64,000 nucleotides of DNA from Linnemannia schmuckeri. Lineage: Eukaryota; Mortierellomycota; Mortierellomycetes; Mortierellales; Mortierellaceae. Location: assembly GCA_029449235.1 (NCBI GenBank), contig JANATG010000004.1, positions 1-64,000 on the forward strand, read 5' to 3'. The position numbers and the translations under genes are program-made. Under the pieces are notes generated by a model that saw only the letters and a list, made by a program, of their open reading frames with translations, did no database searches and had not been told where the DNA came from. Positions 33,449 through 46,464 of this stretch are shown here, piece after piece. Every line of letters begins with the position of its first letter. The first letter of the stretch is position 1.

Positions 33449-36400
33449 TCACGAACACTCAGATTCCTGCACCAGCTTCAGGAACAGTATCTAAGCAAAC
33501 ATGAGAAGCAAAATGGAAAGAAATAATGTCGTGACCAAATGTCGAAGAAGAAAAGTATGTTAGCGGTTTGTCATGTCGATATTCTCACCTCTTTTTCGTC
33601 TCCACAAGGTGCTTGATGTCCATGCGTTAAAGGTATGTAAATAGTGTCGTCGGTCCAAAATAGAATAACTGGGATACCTTCATTCAGTCCAGCTTCCCGT
33701 CCAACAGCTGGATAGTGCATCATTTGCGGGTCCATGCCCATAGGTCTTTGGTGCATCATCATTCCATTGGGTCCCATTGTGGCCATCATCTCTGGAGGAG
33801 GGTACCGCATCATCACAGGTGCGCCTAAAATTGAAATTGAGCAGCAAATAAATTTGTCGAAAATGAGTGGTAACATTATGAAAATAACATTCATACAATA
33901 AATAACCTAAGCAAACAACCCGGAGATGTGAATAGGCGTTTACCATGAGTAGGAGGGTATGGATACATTTGCATATGCATGCCCGAAGGAGGAAGCATGC
34001 CAGACCGACCGGGAGGGAATCCTTGAGGAGCATAGTGGGCTATGTAGGATTTGAAGGACGTGATATGAACTTGGTTCCAAATCAAACTTTTATGCAGGTA
34101 CAAAAGAAACGATTGGAAAATGTCAGAATGCGAAAAACTTACGAGCGGTTGTGGGTGCCATTTGCGGATATCCGGGTCCTGCTGCGGTGTGGGGCATACC
34201 GGGAGGAGGCTGAGAGAAGGGAACTGGTCCACCAGCGCCCATAAATGGCACCATATGACTAGGGCCTCCCATCGTCATAGGCGGAGGAACTCCAAACTGT
34301 CCCGACGGTCCATAGCTATAAGGTCCCATTGTATAGTATCCTCCAGCGCCGTTTCCGTTGTGTCCTGCCATGCCCTGACTATACATCATGTCGTCCTCGT
34401 AGCGGTTGGTAACTTGGAACTGATGGCGGAAGGCACGTTGTCCGTAGGGCCACGTCGGGGTAGTCGAGGCCGGATTAGGCGTGGCCTGGCCCTTCTTGAA
34501 GGGACTCACCATGGAGCTTTGAAGTGGCAAGGGTCCCTTTTTAATGACTTTGCCAAAGAACAGGTTTTTGTCAGTGGTGCTGGGCGTCACAGAGGCTGGC
34601 TTTTTGTCGCCAGCAGCAAACGATGGTGTGAAGGGAGCCGCGTTCACGTTGGGCTTGAACTCTGACGCCTTAATGTTGAATTTGAATGAGCTTCCTGTCG
34701 CCGGTTTGGTGGTAGCGGCTTTATCGTTCGCAGTTGATGTTGCAGGGGAAGCAGATGTGGTAGTTAAGGTGGTTGTTGTCGAGGTGGTTGTTGTCGAGGT
34801 GGTTGTGGCCGAGGTAGTTGTAGCAGTGCTAATGGCACTGGATTTAACAGGTTCTGTTTTGACATCCTTGACATCAGGCAAAGATTTCTCCTTGTCCAGC
34901 GCCCTGCCAGTCGTCGCAGCTTCTTTGGCTTTGTCGGCCGCCACCTCGTTCTTCTTGCCAAAGATCTCCTTGACATCCTCAGGAACCGGCGTGTTGAGCT
35001 TTTTCTATACGAAAACAAGCAATTTGTTGCATAAATGTTAGTGAGCAATGATCAAAAGGCCATAACGAAAAGAATAGCGAAAGACACCACATGAAAATCA
35101 TATTTCACGGGTGGTGACACTTACCGTCAGTTCCTTGCCGAACTGCTTGAGCTCAGCGGCAAGACCCGCTTTCCTCTGCTGCAGCAACTCAGTCTTGCGC
35201 TGGCTCACAAGGACTTTGTCGTTAGTGGCGAATGTACTGACCGTCATGGCAAACTTGGCCAGATTCTCCTCGATCTGCTTGGAGTCAACAGCATGCTCCG
35301 GGATCTGCTGGTTCTTGGATCCTTGGATAGTTGCAGCATTCAGCAGGGTCGATACAGGATTGTGAGTTCGGAGATCCCGCAAATTGATAGGTGAGTTATT
35401 GTTCTTGACCGAGTTGGAACGGCTGATGGAGGTTGCCTCTGTAAGCTTGGGAACACCGGATATTGCGGTGGCAACGTTGGCGGTTTGATCAGAAGGAGTT
35501 GATTTGGGTGCCTGCAAAGACTGTTGGGTGGAAGTCGACAAAGGCTTAGTGGGAAGAGTCGAGGGAGGGTGCTGAACGGGAGTAGCCTGTGCCGAGGCTG
35601 AGGTAGGGGTAAGGGTGGGCGCAGGGGCGGGTACTGAGCGTGCGGGTGTCTGAACAGGAGTCAAGGGGCGTCTCTGCTGGTTGAGCTCCTGCTGACGACG
35701 CATGGCGGGGGGCATATACTTGTTGGAGGTAGGCAGCGGGTCGCGCACAACAGCACCATAGAGATCCTCCTCGTCCAGGCCACTATCGTCAACAGCCAAG
35801 CCGCGCTCCTCTCGCATGTGAACGTTGTTTGAAACACTCTGCTGAATTTCCTGTGCAATCTGGATTGCCTGCTGCTCGCGGGCTTTGTAGTCTGCGCCCG
35901 TGCGGTCTAACTTTGTGGTGTAGATTTCCTCGTCAAAGTCAGTCCTGACACCGAAAAGGCGCTCGTTCGCGGCAAATTGGTCCCACGAAGCTGAACTATG
36001 GTGGTTGGTGTCGCCTAAATCGTCTTCGATTCCGCCGTATGACAAGTTTCCCTCTGGAGCCCACTTTTTCAAATCTCTCTGCTTGATGTCGCCTGATCGA
36101 CTGATATCCGTGTCCGTCTTGAATCCTGCAATATAGACCAGATTTATAAAAGCATAACATGAAAAAAAGTATAAGCACTCGAGTCCTTCTCGCCCAATCA
36201 TGTTTTCACTTGAAAGATGCTCTCCGACATGAACATTACCTTCACGCTCTCCTCTCTCAGGACCCGATCGTTCGGCGGGGACAAAGTCGACCCCGAGGAC
36301 GTTAATAGCCATGCAGTCCTTGGCCAGGACAATCATCTGACTAATCAGAGGGTTGTTGTCTTTTTTGTCCTTTCCTGAGATGACCTTGGCCAGTCGCAAA

Positions 36401-37526
36401 ACAATCCCCAGCTCGCCCTCTGTAAATGCCGTGTGAAAGAGCCCTTCGTACTTGGACCCGTTCTTGACCGTGATCTCCACTGTCATGCCCTAATGATGAG
36501 AGTCGTTGAGTTCGTATGGAGTATAAAAGACGGATGTGAATGGCTGTCTTGTAGATGCTTCCTTGAAGAGTTTTTCTGTGTATGCGTTGTCCAGCGATAT
36601 AATGTATCCTTGGAAAGCCATCGAAATCAACAAAGAGTTGGCCCTTACAATCATGTTGGAAAGGAGAAAGAGCATGCGGTCATGCATGTGCTTCAAGTCG
36701 GTCTCATGGATGACCGTTTCCTTGACAGGGGCAGAGGCAGCAGTTGGACCCGAGGACGGAGGGGCAGGACTGGCACCGGGAGAGAATCCCGCCTGGTTGG
36801 TTGGAGAAGACTGGGTACCCAGTTTGCCCTTCCCGCCTCTATAATAGCAGATACAATTACGAAAACATAAACGATAGTGGTGATGATGAGCTGTTGAAGA
36901 TCCATATGAGATAATTAATGAGTCTTTAGTACCATACGGATGCCTGTGTCCTGTCAAGTACGAGTAAAGGGTTGTCCTGTCTGCTCGTCGAAAAGAAAAG
37001 ACTTGCCATCACGCATGAGTCTGTTCCTTCCGTTTGTCACCATTGAGACGCGATGTTCGCTTCGTGGCGAGCGGTAGTGGGTGGTTGTCAACCGTGTGTT
37101 TCGCCGGATCCATCTCTTTCTTTTCATCTCCCTCGTTTTGCTCTGTGCTCAGTCGATGAATGACCCTATCCTCGCTCTGCCTTCTTTTTTGCTCTGTATG
37201 CGCTCTCTCCTCTCCACTTTTTACTGCCCATGCGTGCGTCGACTGTTGTCCGTCCGCCGCGTGGTGTTGATTCCATATCCTTCTGATCCGTGTTTGTGTC
37301 TGATCCATGTAAGTATTAATGTTCCACTGATTGATCGCTGTCTACTCGCCTAAAAGAGAGTACAAATGAGAAAGCAAGGGTGAGCAGTATTACGACAAGG
37401 GTGTGTGGGTGGGTGGATGGAGTGAGTAAGTTGGAGAGAGTGGGTGAGTGAATGAGTGAATGAGTACCTTTGGACAAAGACGGCCTTTCCTGACTTGTTG
37501 GCTGGTCTGCCGTTGAGGGATGACAT
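33449..37526 (-). CDS. PBP1: Ataxin-2/Pbp1 homologue (poly(A)-binding-protein partner)
   Basis: Well-supported exons are 37468-37526, 36649-36838, 36240-36489, 35125-36125, 34143-35004, 33944-34039 and 33678-33824, about 870 aa in frame. The Lsm (SM-ATX) domain begins HMHDRMLFLLSNMI and, after an intron, continues MTVEITVKNGSKYEGLFHTA. The LsmAD domain is at NERLFGVRTDFDEEIYTTKL. A PAM2 motif, ASEFKPNVNAAPFTPSF (about residues 613-630), binds the MLLE domain of poly(A)-binding protein. The tail is Pro/Met/Gly-rich. Pbp1/ataxin-2 proteins act in mRNA poly(A) control and stress granules. The 3' end is uncertain: a small exon ending DEKE at about 33590 and a last exon ILFLKLVQESECS (to 33449) fit the phase, but reading through to 33571 is an alternative. 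Confidence 0.9.
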
Positions 37527-38832
37527 TGTATGGACTGACTGACTAGCTGACTGACTGGCTAACTGACGGAGAGGAGTCGCTTGTGCTCTTATTTTAAAAA
37601 TGAAAGAGAGAGAGAGAGAGAGAGAAGGAATAAGAAAAAGAAAAAGGAAAAAAGAAAGAAGGGATGTGGGTTTTAGGAGAGTGTGGTAGTGGTGTGGTAG
37701 TCTGTGGTGGTGTGTGGGTGTGCGAGTGTGGTGGCGAGAAAGAAGGAGAAGGTAGGGAAATAAAGGGGACTTGGAAAAAGGAGACCTATGACGCGTTTAT
37801 TATTGGTTGTGTGTTTGTATGTATGTAGAAAGGGAGAAGCCGACGATGAATAAGAAGAGAAAAAGAGACGGTTGAAACCATAAACAACGGGGCAAAAAAA
37901 AAAAAAAGACTTTTCGACGATGACAAGGAACAACAACAACAACAACAACAATAACAACAATAACAACGACGATGATAATCCCAGAAAAAGAAGCGTAGAA
38001 CGACAGGCTTTGCCTTCTTGTCTTATCTTGTATGTCACTGTGTCCATCTGATGGCCATTTAAGGGGTATATAAGGGTACATCACTGCCTGTATGCTTGCT
38101 ACAACTCATCAGTCTGTTGGTCGTTGGTTTTTGCTTTATTATGAGTTTGATTCTTTTTTTTTTTAGGCTTTCGTATTTTTTCAAAAGTTCGAAGTGTGTG
38201 TGCGGGTGCGCATGGTACATGGTGCGAAAAAAGAGAGGAGGAGAGGAGGAAAACCAAGGTAGACGACGACGACGACGACGACGAGTCGTGTGGGAGGGAT
38301 TGTAGATGAAGAGAACAAGTGTAGAAATAGATATGATACAACAGAGGTGCACAGTGGAGCTGTCCTCCCTTGACCCCTTCCTTGTATCCATTCCGGGTCA
38401 ATGAAAAAACAGAAAGAAAAAATTAAAGAAAAAAGAAAACAAAAAAAGAAAAGCAGAACCAGCATCCAGAAAAGGAGGGGAGGGAGGGAAACACAAGCTA
38501 AAGTGGGTGTTTGGTGGAGGGGGAAGGACCGATTACGACCAGCGGAACGGGCGATAACAGTGAATATTAAGAGGGTGAAGTAGAATAATAGTAAAAAGCT
38601 AGGGAGAAAACGTAGAGAAATAAAATGAAAAAGAAAGAGAAAAAGAAAAAGAAAAAGAAAAAAAAGGAGAAAAAAAATCCCCCTCTATCATGAAGACAAG
38701 ATGGTTTCTTTTTGTTGCTTACGTTTTTGTCTTTTTTTTCCCCTTGTTTTGTTTTGTTCTGTTTTTGGTGATTGTTGTTGTTGTTTTTTTGTGTGGATGA
38801 GTCGTAGGTAGAAAGATGGGGAGATCACAACT
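37527..38832. other. Intergenic: Pbp1 promoter and zinc-finger 3' flank, low complexity
   Basis: Includes (GA)n at about 37606-37625, GTGTGG-rich sequence, an AAC trinucleotide run near 37930-37970 and A/G-rich tracts at 38400-38680. Several frames in it are low-complexity only. No gene seen. Confidence 0.6.
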
Positions 38833-40314
38833 CTACTTGTCATCGTCTTCAGGGTCAGCACCACAACCGCGCTTGTCGTGACGCTTCAGCTTGTCCAGTC
38901 GACCAAACCGCTCGCCGCATTGACCGCAGCTGTACCGCCCGACTTCCTCGTGGACATTACGAACGTGGCGGACATAATCCGTTCGGCGCTTGAAGGGACG
39001 TCCACAGATGCCGCACAAGAAAGCCGGCACCTTCAAGTGGCAACGAGAATGAGACGCCAGCTCGCCCTTGGTTGGGAATGCCTTCTCGCACTCTTGACAC
39101 TGGAATCGACGGGGCGCAGGTGTCGCGCCGGCAGCGCCAAGCTCCGTCGTCCTGGCTGCGCGAGGCTGGTAGGGCGTCTTGCGAGGCCGTGCCGTGGGTG
39201 TAGGTGTAGGCGGGGTCGAAGGTGAACCGAGGTAGCGGTTGTTCTGACGAGGTCCACCTGCAGACGAAGAGCCTGACTGCAATGTAAAGTAGTCACCATA
39301 GACGGGCATGCCTGGCCCTCCCGCGTACCGACCATCGGGTGTGTGAGCAAATCCATAGTGGGGTGTAGCAGGAGGCGTGGGTGTCAAAGAGTTGTATCCC
39401 TGGGGGCCGGCTGTGACATATGCAGGAGGGTATGTACCACTGGACGTGGGACTATGTGATCCAATGCTGTAGGGGGAGGGAGCCTGGTGCTGTCCATGGT
39501 AGAACGACGAAGGGGGCGAGTCGGGCACGCCTCCATGACTATCGGGGTTCATGCGTGGGGGAAGGGCCGAGAGGACCGAGGGGGAACCTGAAGGATCGGG
39601 ACTATGCTGATAGTGCTGGTGCGACGGATGAGAGTATCCTGGGTGGTCGCCAAAGCTTGAGGGGTCCACCGATTTTGCATTGCCAGCATGCTTAAATGGA
39701 TAGTTTTGTGGAGGATAGGGTGTGTTATTGTAGGAGTAGGGCATGACATTGTCAAAGATCAGGTTGGATTGGTTCATGGGCGAGAACGAGGTTGAGGGCG
39801 ATGACATGGTTGCAAGCGTAGGTAGGGTCGCTACTGGCACAGCCATGGGCGAAGGAAAGGACGACTCAGGCATGGTGCCGACAGAAGGATGGAAGGACTG
39901 GAATTGATGTGAGGGCGCGCTGTCCTGATACGGATAGTGACCATACGTCGAGTCGCTCTCCTGGTGCTGTTGCTGCTGTTGTTGTTGCTGCTGGTAGACT
40001 TCCTCGGAGGATGAGGAGGACGACCCGTTGAGGATCCTGTTAAGTCGCATCCGATCCCGCGGCTGCTTGGCTCCGGGTCCCCCTGGATGTCTTTGGCCGT
40101 CCATGCTCATGGAATGATCGACCATATAACTGGGTTCTGAAGACATTTCTCTGGTGTCGTCCATGTAAAAATCTCTTGGATCAGACTCGAGTTTTGGGGT
40201 GACAAACATCTCGTCGGCGTTATCGGTGTATGAGTGGCGGCTATGTCGGGGTCCGTTGAAGTCTGAGTCTCTGTTGATCGCTGAGGGTGCCAGGTATGTC
40301 GTTCCGAATGACAT
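38833..40314 (-). CDS. C2H2 zinc-finger transcription factor
   Basis: A single exon of 493 aa. The N-terminal ~390 residues are disordered, rich in Ser, Pro, Tyr, His and Gly with a short Gln run (EVYQQQQQQQQQHQ). Three tandem zinc fingers sit at about residues 400-480: CQECEKAFPTKGELASHSRC..H, CGICGRPFKRRTDYVRHVRN..H and CGQCGERFGRLDKLKRHDKR..C, the last being C2HC. A basic PRKTPYQPRAARTT patch before them may be a nuclear signal. An acidic tail (DPEDDDK) ends the protein. Regulatory target unknown. The start is the first Met of the frame; the 5' flank is CT-rich leader and then purine-rich sequence. Confidence 0.9.
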   Translation of the reverse strand: MSFGTTYLAPSAINRDSDFNGPRHSRHSYTDNADEMFVTPKLESDPRDFYMDDTREMSSEPSYMVDHSMSMDGQRHPGGPGAKQPRDRMRLNRILNGSSSSSSEEVYQQQQQQQQQHQESDSTYGHYPYQDSAPSHQFQSFHPSVGTMPESSFPSPMAVPVATLPTLATMSSPSTSFSPMNQSNLIFDNVMPYSYNNTPYPPQNYPFKHAGNAKSVDPSSFGDHPGYSHPSHQHYQHSPDPSGSPSVLSALPPRMNPDSHGGVPDSPPSSFYHGQHQAPSPYSIGSHSPTSSGTYPPAYVTAGPQGYNSLTPTPPATPHYGFAHTPDGRYAGGPGMPVYGDYFTLQSGSSSAGGPRQNNRYLGSPSTPPTPTPTARPRKTPYQPRAARTTELGAAGATPAPRRFQCQECEKAFPTKGELASHSRCHLKVPAFLCGICGRPFKRRTDYVRHVRNVHEEVGRYSCGQCGERFGRLDKLKRHDKRGCGADPEDDDK

Positions 40315-40645
40315 TGACTAGTGGGTTGCTTGCAAGGTACTGGTCGACGGACAGGAATGGGTCTTGATGGTAGTGTGAGAAAAGGGAGGCTTGAGAGGCA
40401 GAAGGTGTCTTGATGTCAGTTGAACGGTAGAGATGGAGGTGAAAGTGAGCAGTGTCAACTTGTGGGTATCTGATGGAGCGGTAACGAAGCAAGAAAAAAA
40501 AAATACAGAAAGAGAGGACAGAGAATGGTTAGATATAGCAGCTCGATGGTTATGTTGCGGGAGAGTGGAAATGCAGGGGGTTAAGTTCAACGGACAGCAG
40601 ACATATTAGATTGTTAAATGAGGAAAGGATAGGGCTACATGCACC

Positions 40646-40646
<1 letters not shown>

Positions 40647-40684
<38 letters not shown>
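40647..40684. repeat. Pure A run, 38 nt
   Basis: Uninterrupted A on the plus strand, the first of a set of similar runs (see findings). Confidence 0.9.
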
Positions 40685-40685
<1 letters not shown>

Positions 40686-40935
40686 AAGGGGAGAATAGAA
40701 GGGCCAAACCAAATGAATAGATCGATAGAGTGGCAAAGACGGAGAGAGTCGAGGCGTGATATGTAAATGTATACTGAATAGATGTGTGTGCCTGCATATG
40801 AAGCCCATTTTGACCATGTTCATTATTATCCAATTGCTCACTGACAACCTTTTTTTTCTGTTGGTAAATGGTAAATGAAGTATGGGATATGAATAGGATT
40901 ATGAATAGGATTGGATTATGAATAGCATTCGAAGG

Positions 40936-40940
<5 letters not shown>

Positions 40941-40971
<31 letters not shown>
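40941..40971. repeat. Pure A run, 31 nt
   Basis: Uninterrupted A on the plus strand, preceded by a short duplicated ATGAATAG.ATTGGATT-like segment at about 40890-40928. Confidence 0.9.
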
Positions 40972-40973
<2 letters not shown>

Positions 40974-42373
40974 AGAGTGGCAACCAGCAGCAATAATAAT
41001 AAAAAGCGATTTTAAAATTAAAATTCAAAGCACGATGGGGAATGGGCTATTAGGTTTGGGTGTAGCAGGGGGAGACGAGGAAGAGGAGAAGGAGTAGGAC
41101 AAGGAGAAGTGGATTGTTGGATTGGGATAAATAATAATGAGATAAAAATAACACTCTGCGGCCACACTTTCACATACACATACACATACATCTATAGATA
41201 CAGACACTGTATATACACACACATTCGCATCCTTTTTACTTCTTGTTTGCTCGCTCGTTCTGTTCGGGTATGCTCACCATTTAGCATTATGGCTCTGTTG
41301 TGTGCACCCGCCAACACTCCAAAATGCTAACGAGGAAACAATTAGAAAGTCAAAGAAAAGAAAAACATGGAATCGTATAAAAATAACATGCCATTGCTGT
41401 TGACTGGTCTAGCACGGCACAATTGAGATTTTGTTTTGTCTCTTACATCCTTGTGCACCATGATGGTTATCTCGGGGAGGAAAGGTTAACACAGATCCGA
41501 CACGAAGGAGTAGCGAGAAATAAAAAGAATGTCGTGGTGTGCGAATAAATTCAATTAAAAAATGTTTCCCAATATTATTATTATTATTGGTCCAATCAAC
41601 GTCCTTTCTGATCAGAGTCCCCTTTCTACTCCTCCCCGTACTTCCTCCAACCCCACTGCCTATTCCAATGCCCGTCCCCTCGTCGCCATCGCCATGTTCA
41701 TTGTATACTCCTTTCTTCTTTCCATCCGTAAAGGTTAAAAATATTTTCCGTTTGAAGAGGTATCAGGAACCAGGAACGCATTCTGAGACATACCGTATCA
41801 GAAGCCATCCGCACCCATCATTGACCGTCTCTCTCTTTTTTTGCCTTTTGCCTTTTGCCTTTGACTTTGACTTTCGTCCTCGTTTATATTTGCAAAGGAA
41901 AAGACCATGTGAAGGTATTTTGTGAGAACACACCCTGTTTCGGGGAAAACGAAAGAAAGTCAATATTACCGAAAAGAAAGGTGTTATTGTGCCTCAACTT
42001 ACTGGTGAGTGCAACAGCCGAAAGTAACGTTAAAGGAAAGACACCAAAGCGAACAAAAAAAAAATGTAATAAGAACCAAATGGTGAGCAGGGCGAGAGCC
42101 TAGAAAAACGAGAGCGAAACGAGAGCGAATGAGCACACGGAAATATATGAAAGTTTGTTTCGTGAAGGGAACGAAGAGCGCTGTTGATTGAAGAAAGAGG
42201 GAGAGGGAAAGGAGATGCGCTGCAATCAATGGATATGACAGTTGTGAGATTACGCGACAACACACGACGAAGAGGAGAGAGGAAGCGAGGAAAATTTCGG
42301 AGGACAGCGGAAGAATAGGAAGGGGGGAAAGAAGATGATTTAATGATGTGTCCGTTGAGCAAGTTGGCTGTCG

Positions 42374-42377
<4 letters not shown>

Positions 42378-42410
<33 letters not shown>
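42378..42410. repeat. (GA)n microsatellite
   Basis: About 16 GA units without interruption. Confidence 0.85.
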
Positions 42411-42415
<5 letters not shown>

Positions 42416-42744
42416 GAAAGAGGAGGATGATATTGGCGTGTGAATGGATGGAATGGAAAGGAGAGAGAAGGCGCGAAAATGACAGGCTTGATTTAGGGAA
42501 GGAGGTTGAAAAATATTTTCTGTCAATCGAAGCTCTATCCGTCTGAATGTTTACTCTGTGTATGTATGTGTGTTTGGACCGAGGTTTGCACGAGGTAAAG
42601 TCAGGAAAGAGACAGAAGAAGGAAGAACATGCGCAGGGGGTTTGCAAAGGATGGGGTTTGTGAAGAGTAAAAGGGAGAAGAGAGGAGTGGAAGGGGGCCA
42701 AGGAGGGGCCAGGATGCGATCATGAAGACGTTGGTAAAGCCATA

Positions 42745-42749
<5 letters not shown>

Positions 42750-42784
<35 letters not shown>
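42750..42784. repeat. Pure A run, 35 nt
   Basis: Uninterrupted A on the plus strand. Confidence 0.9.
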
Positions 42785-42786
<2 letters not shown>

Positions 42787-44374
42787 AAGCAATTGGGATT
42801 GAGCAGTACCGATTGGGTTAGATATTGAAGCAGGAGAGATGGACGAGAGAAGGAGGAGTGAAGGTGAGGGAAAGAGGAGTGGGCGGATGGGTGATGGTGG
42901 TAATTAAGGACAAGGATGATAAAAGATGAAAGATGATGAAGGAGAAATAGGAGAAAGAAGAGGAAAAAGGTGATGATGAGAAGGCAAGAAAGGTAGGAAA
43001 GAGGGAAGAGATGACGACCGAGGGAAAGGGGAAAGGGAAAAGGGAGGCAGAAGAAAAGGGCTCGAGGAGAGAAGAGGAAGAGGAGGAAGAGGAGGAAGAG
43101 GAGGAAGAGGAGGAAGAGGATGAAGAGGATGAAAATAAAATAGAGGAAGAAAAAAAAATACGAGACGAGAAGAGAAGAGAAGAGAAGAGAAGAAGAAAGA
43201 AAGAAAAAAAAAGGGACGAATGAGAAGTCAGGCACAAGGGTGAACAGGAAAGAGGGGAGTATGAAGAACTTTAATTGACACAGAGAAAGAGAAAAATACC
43301 GGATGATTTTTTTTTTTTTTTTAACGGGCGACTCCTTGGACACATTGGATACATCAGTACATTGGACCGATGGGGAGGGGTGGGACCTGATTTGTTTTCT
43401 TGTTTAATTTATTCATTGGTGATGATGGTGAGGAAGGAGAAGAAGAAAAAGAAAAAGAAGGAGAAGAAGAAGAAGAATGGCAAAGTAAAATGAAGAATGA
43501 TAAAGGGAAGAGTAAAATAGCATCAATGGTCTCGCTTCAAGATACAACGAATAAACAAAAAGGGATCACTGGACATGGACTATTCACGCTGAACACATGG
43601 ACATATAACTTGATCAACTGAACGACGATGCTGATGCTGATGATGCTGACACTGATACTGATGCTGATGCTGATAATAAGAAAGATTGATGATGACGATG
43701 GATAGATGATACTGAGATTGATCGCCATCATTGAGACTATTAAGTGCAGAACCCATTGGCATAGAGACTGATATGAAGAATATATATGGACACACATCAC
43801 AAGCACTCATATCCTCTTGGTCCTCATCCCGACCAAAACGAGGAGAAAGAAATGGACGAAAGACAGAAAGAAAGAAGGTTCACCACTCACACGCCTGTGA
43901 TGTACTCCTGTCTTTTTCTTTCTTATTCTTTGTCGTTCACACTTTCTTTCCGTCCCAGGCGTCTCTTATTCCCCTGCTAAAAAAAAAAAAAAAAAAGGCA
44001 TGGGAAATGCAACTTTCTCTTCCCGACACACTCAAAAAAAATAAGTAAATCCACTTACTCTTACTCAACCTACATAGACATGAACAATGACTTAGCTGTT
44101 CTCTCTCTTAAACATGCCACCATCATTTTTCTTAGAGCATACTTTCTCCTGGTGTGTGGGTAGGCAAAAATAAAAGAAAGAAAAAAAATGAAGGAGCTGA
44201 CGAAATTCTCTGACATACGCATCCCTCCACTTCTCTTCTCGCTCTCCCTTCCTTTTCTCTTTGTTGTCCCTCTGACCTCAAGAACGCCACACCACGTTAA
44301 ATGAAACACCATTAGACAAAGACATATGGTCTAAATGCAATGCACTAGCCAGGAAAACTAAAATAAACAAAACC

Positions 44375-44403
<29 letters not shown>
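44375..44403. repeat. Pure A run, 29 nt, preceded by AATAAA
   Basis: The run follows AAATAAACAA (44361-44370) after four bases, the same arrangement as the run at 49785. Confidence 0.9.
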
Positions 44404-44411
<8 letters not shown>

Positions 44412-44948
44412 AGATGCACGACAGACGTGGGAAATAAGAATTGGAGCGTGGGCCAGTGTAGACGAAGAGGCAGTGAAGATTGAAGGCGAGATCAAAGAGA
44501 GACGGGGGAGTTGGAGGGAGGAACGAATGCATAGCACATAGCAACAAAGAGAAGGTGAAGTCAAAGAGAGACAAGGGGATGAAGGCACGAGGAGAGATCA
44601 AAAGGGGACAGGGGATTGACAGGAATGAGAAGGAGACATGAATGCAAAAGCAACACGTTTCAAGTGATGATGATAATGACGCACACTGACAATAAAAACC
44701 GAAAGTAGAAACAATAAAATAAAATAAAATAAAAGGAGGTGTCTTGAACATGTTGGCTGCACCGCACATCGACAGACTAGGGGATCAAGATCCTCGGACA
44801 GCGACATGGGACACGGATACGCACATACACACACATACACATACACATACACGCATGTGTTTCAATGCTGGTCGATTATCGACAGGTTCCGCACAGCAGC
44901 ACCAAGCAACAGAATATGAAAACTAGGCAACTCGGAGAAAGAGAGACG

Positions 44949-44979
<31 letters not shown>
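44949..44979. repeat. Pure A run, 31 nt
   Basis: Uninterrupted A on the plus strand. Confidence 0.9.
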
Positions 44980-44981
<2 letters not shown>

Positions 44982-45574
44982 AGCAGCGTCTGAACTGGCG
45001 GGAACGGATAATTTTTATCTACGAGAGCCATAACGTTGCTCTTTTCTGTATGTGTTGTTGTTATTGCTGGCAGCTGTTTGTTGGCAGTTGTTTGTTGGCA
45101 GTTGTTAGCCTTAAAGCGAGAGTGACCAGGACCAAACAGGAAAGAGGGGCAAAGGAATGCGCCCAATTATGAATAAATAATGAGCCTTGAGCCTGCCAAA
45201 TGAGCACCCATCCACTAATGCTGCAGAGGGAAGAGTAACATAGAGTGAACAGGGGACAAAACAAGTCTGCAGGTGCTCTCACAATTCACCCTTCTCTCTT
45301 TCTCTATCTCTCTCGGTCCGGCACAAAGTATTTCTCATTGAAGTGACGAATGAATGGGCCAGGGAAAGAAGACCTAGCCCTGGCCCTGAACCACACATGT
45401 GAGCCTCGAGATTTTGTTTCTTTGTGTCGTAAAAAAAAGACAAACCCTGGAACATCATAAAAGAGCCATCTAGAAAGAAAGAGCACGTTAAGTCCACGCT
45501 GTGGTTGCACAGGACTAGAGCCTTCCTTGTCTTCTTTTACTCCGTGTGAGGATGCTTATATATATCAGATTTCG

Positions 45575-45650
45575 TTTTTTTTTTTTTTTTTTTTTCCTTT
45601 TTCCTTTTTCCTTTTTCCTTTTTCCTTTTTTCATTTTCCTTTTCCTTTTT
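45575..45650. repeat. T run followed by (CCTTTTT)n repeat
   Basis: About 20 T are followed by several CCTTTTT units with small variants, in the upstream region of the ankyrin gene. Confidence 0.8.
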
Positions 45651-46464
45651 ATGAGGATATAATGGATAACAGAGCTGCAGTTGCATGGTAGCCTAGTGAA
45701 TGTGGTCCAGATGGAAGATGGGAGCGTCAATTTGGGTTACGCACAGTAAATGCGTTTGCTGAAATATACATATACTGTATGTGTATCTGTGTGTATGTGT
45801 GAGTGTGTGTAAAAGCGATACTGTACTATACAACACAATATTCAATTGAGAGAGAGAAAGACGAGTACGCTGAATTGAGATGGATCCATCGATTGGTAGC
45901 ATATGCGATTGAGCGTTATTCATGTCACGTGCATATCATCATATCCTCGTGGCCCTTTCGAGTCCTTTTCTCGTCCAAAGCCCAAGGAGTCGAGTCAAGG
46001 CGGGTCCTCTTTTCTTTCCTTCTTTGTCCTTTTTGTTTGTTGCCTTCTTTTCATCCATCTATCCATCCATCCATCCACCCAACTATACATAACATACTCA
46101 TAAAAGAAAAAAGGTAATTCCGGCGAAGCACACTCTCAACCAATACACTCTTAACTTAGACAACCAACCCAAAACAACCTACTACACAGAACCTATGCTG
46201 CCATGGCCAAACCCCTTCAACAAAGACATCCTCCTCTTCTTTTGCTGGTCCCTCTACCCCTTTGTCATTTCTAACAAGCGCACCCTCCTTCCTCTTCCTT
46301 CCTTCTGCGCTTTCTGCTAGACCACTCCTCACCTCATAACAGAACCAATCTACATATCACGAGTGTACCCATAAACGTAAACTCAACGAGACAAAAGAGA
46401 CTTCCTCTCTACCTTTTTCACACCATCCCTCCATCCTTCCATCCGCACAGGACATTTTCTCTCA

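Larger units (their letters stand above)
40315..46464. other. 6.1-kb gene-free region between divergent genes, purine-rich with A-runs
   Basis: Both flanking genes (zinc finger, minus; ankyrin protein, plus) read away from it, so it holds both promoters. The plus strand is rich in A and G. Long frames here (for example 42030-42701 and 42720-43343, minus) are Ser/Leu/Phe low-complexity translations of CT-rich sequence and are not called. Microsatellites include GA (42378-42410), GAGGAA (43074-43120), GATGCT (43627-43678) and CCTTTTT (45594-45650). No splice-supported gene or RNA was recognised. Confidence 0.6.

Noticed and set aside
42030..43343. Minus-strand frames of 223 and 207 codons in the 40-46 kb region
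   Set aside because: Pure Ser/Leu/Phe/Pro low complexity from CT-rich DNA; no domain or splice support.
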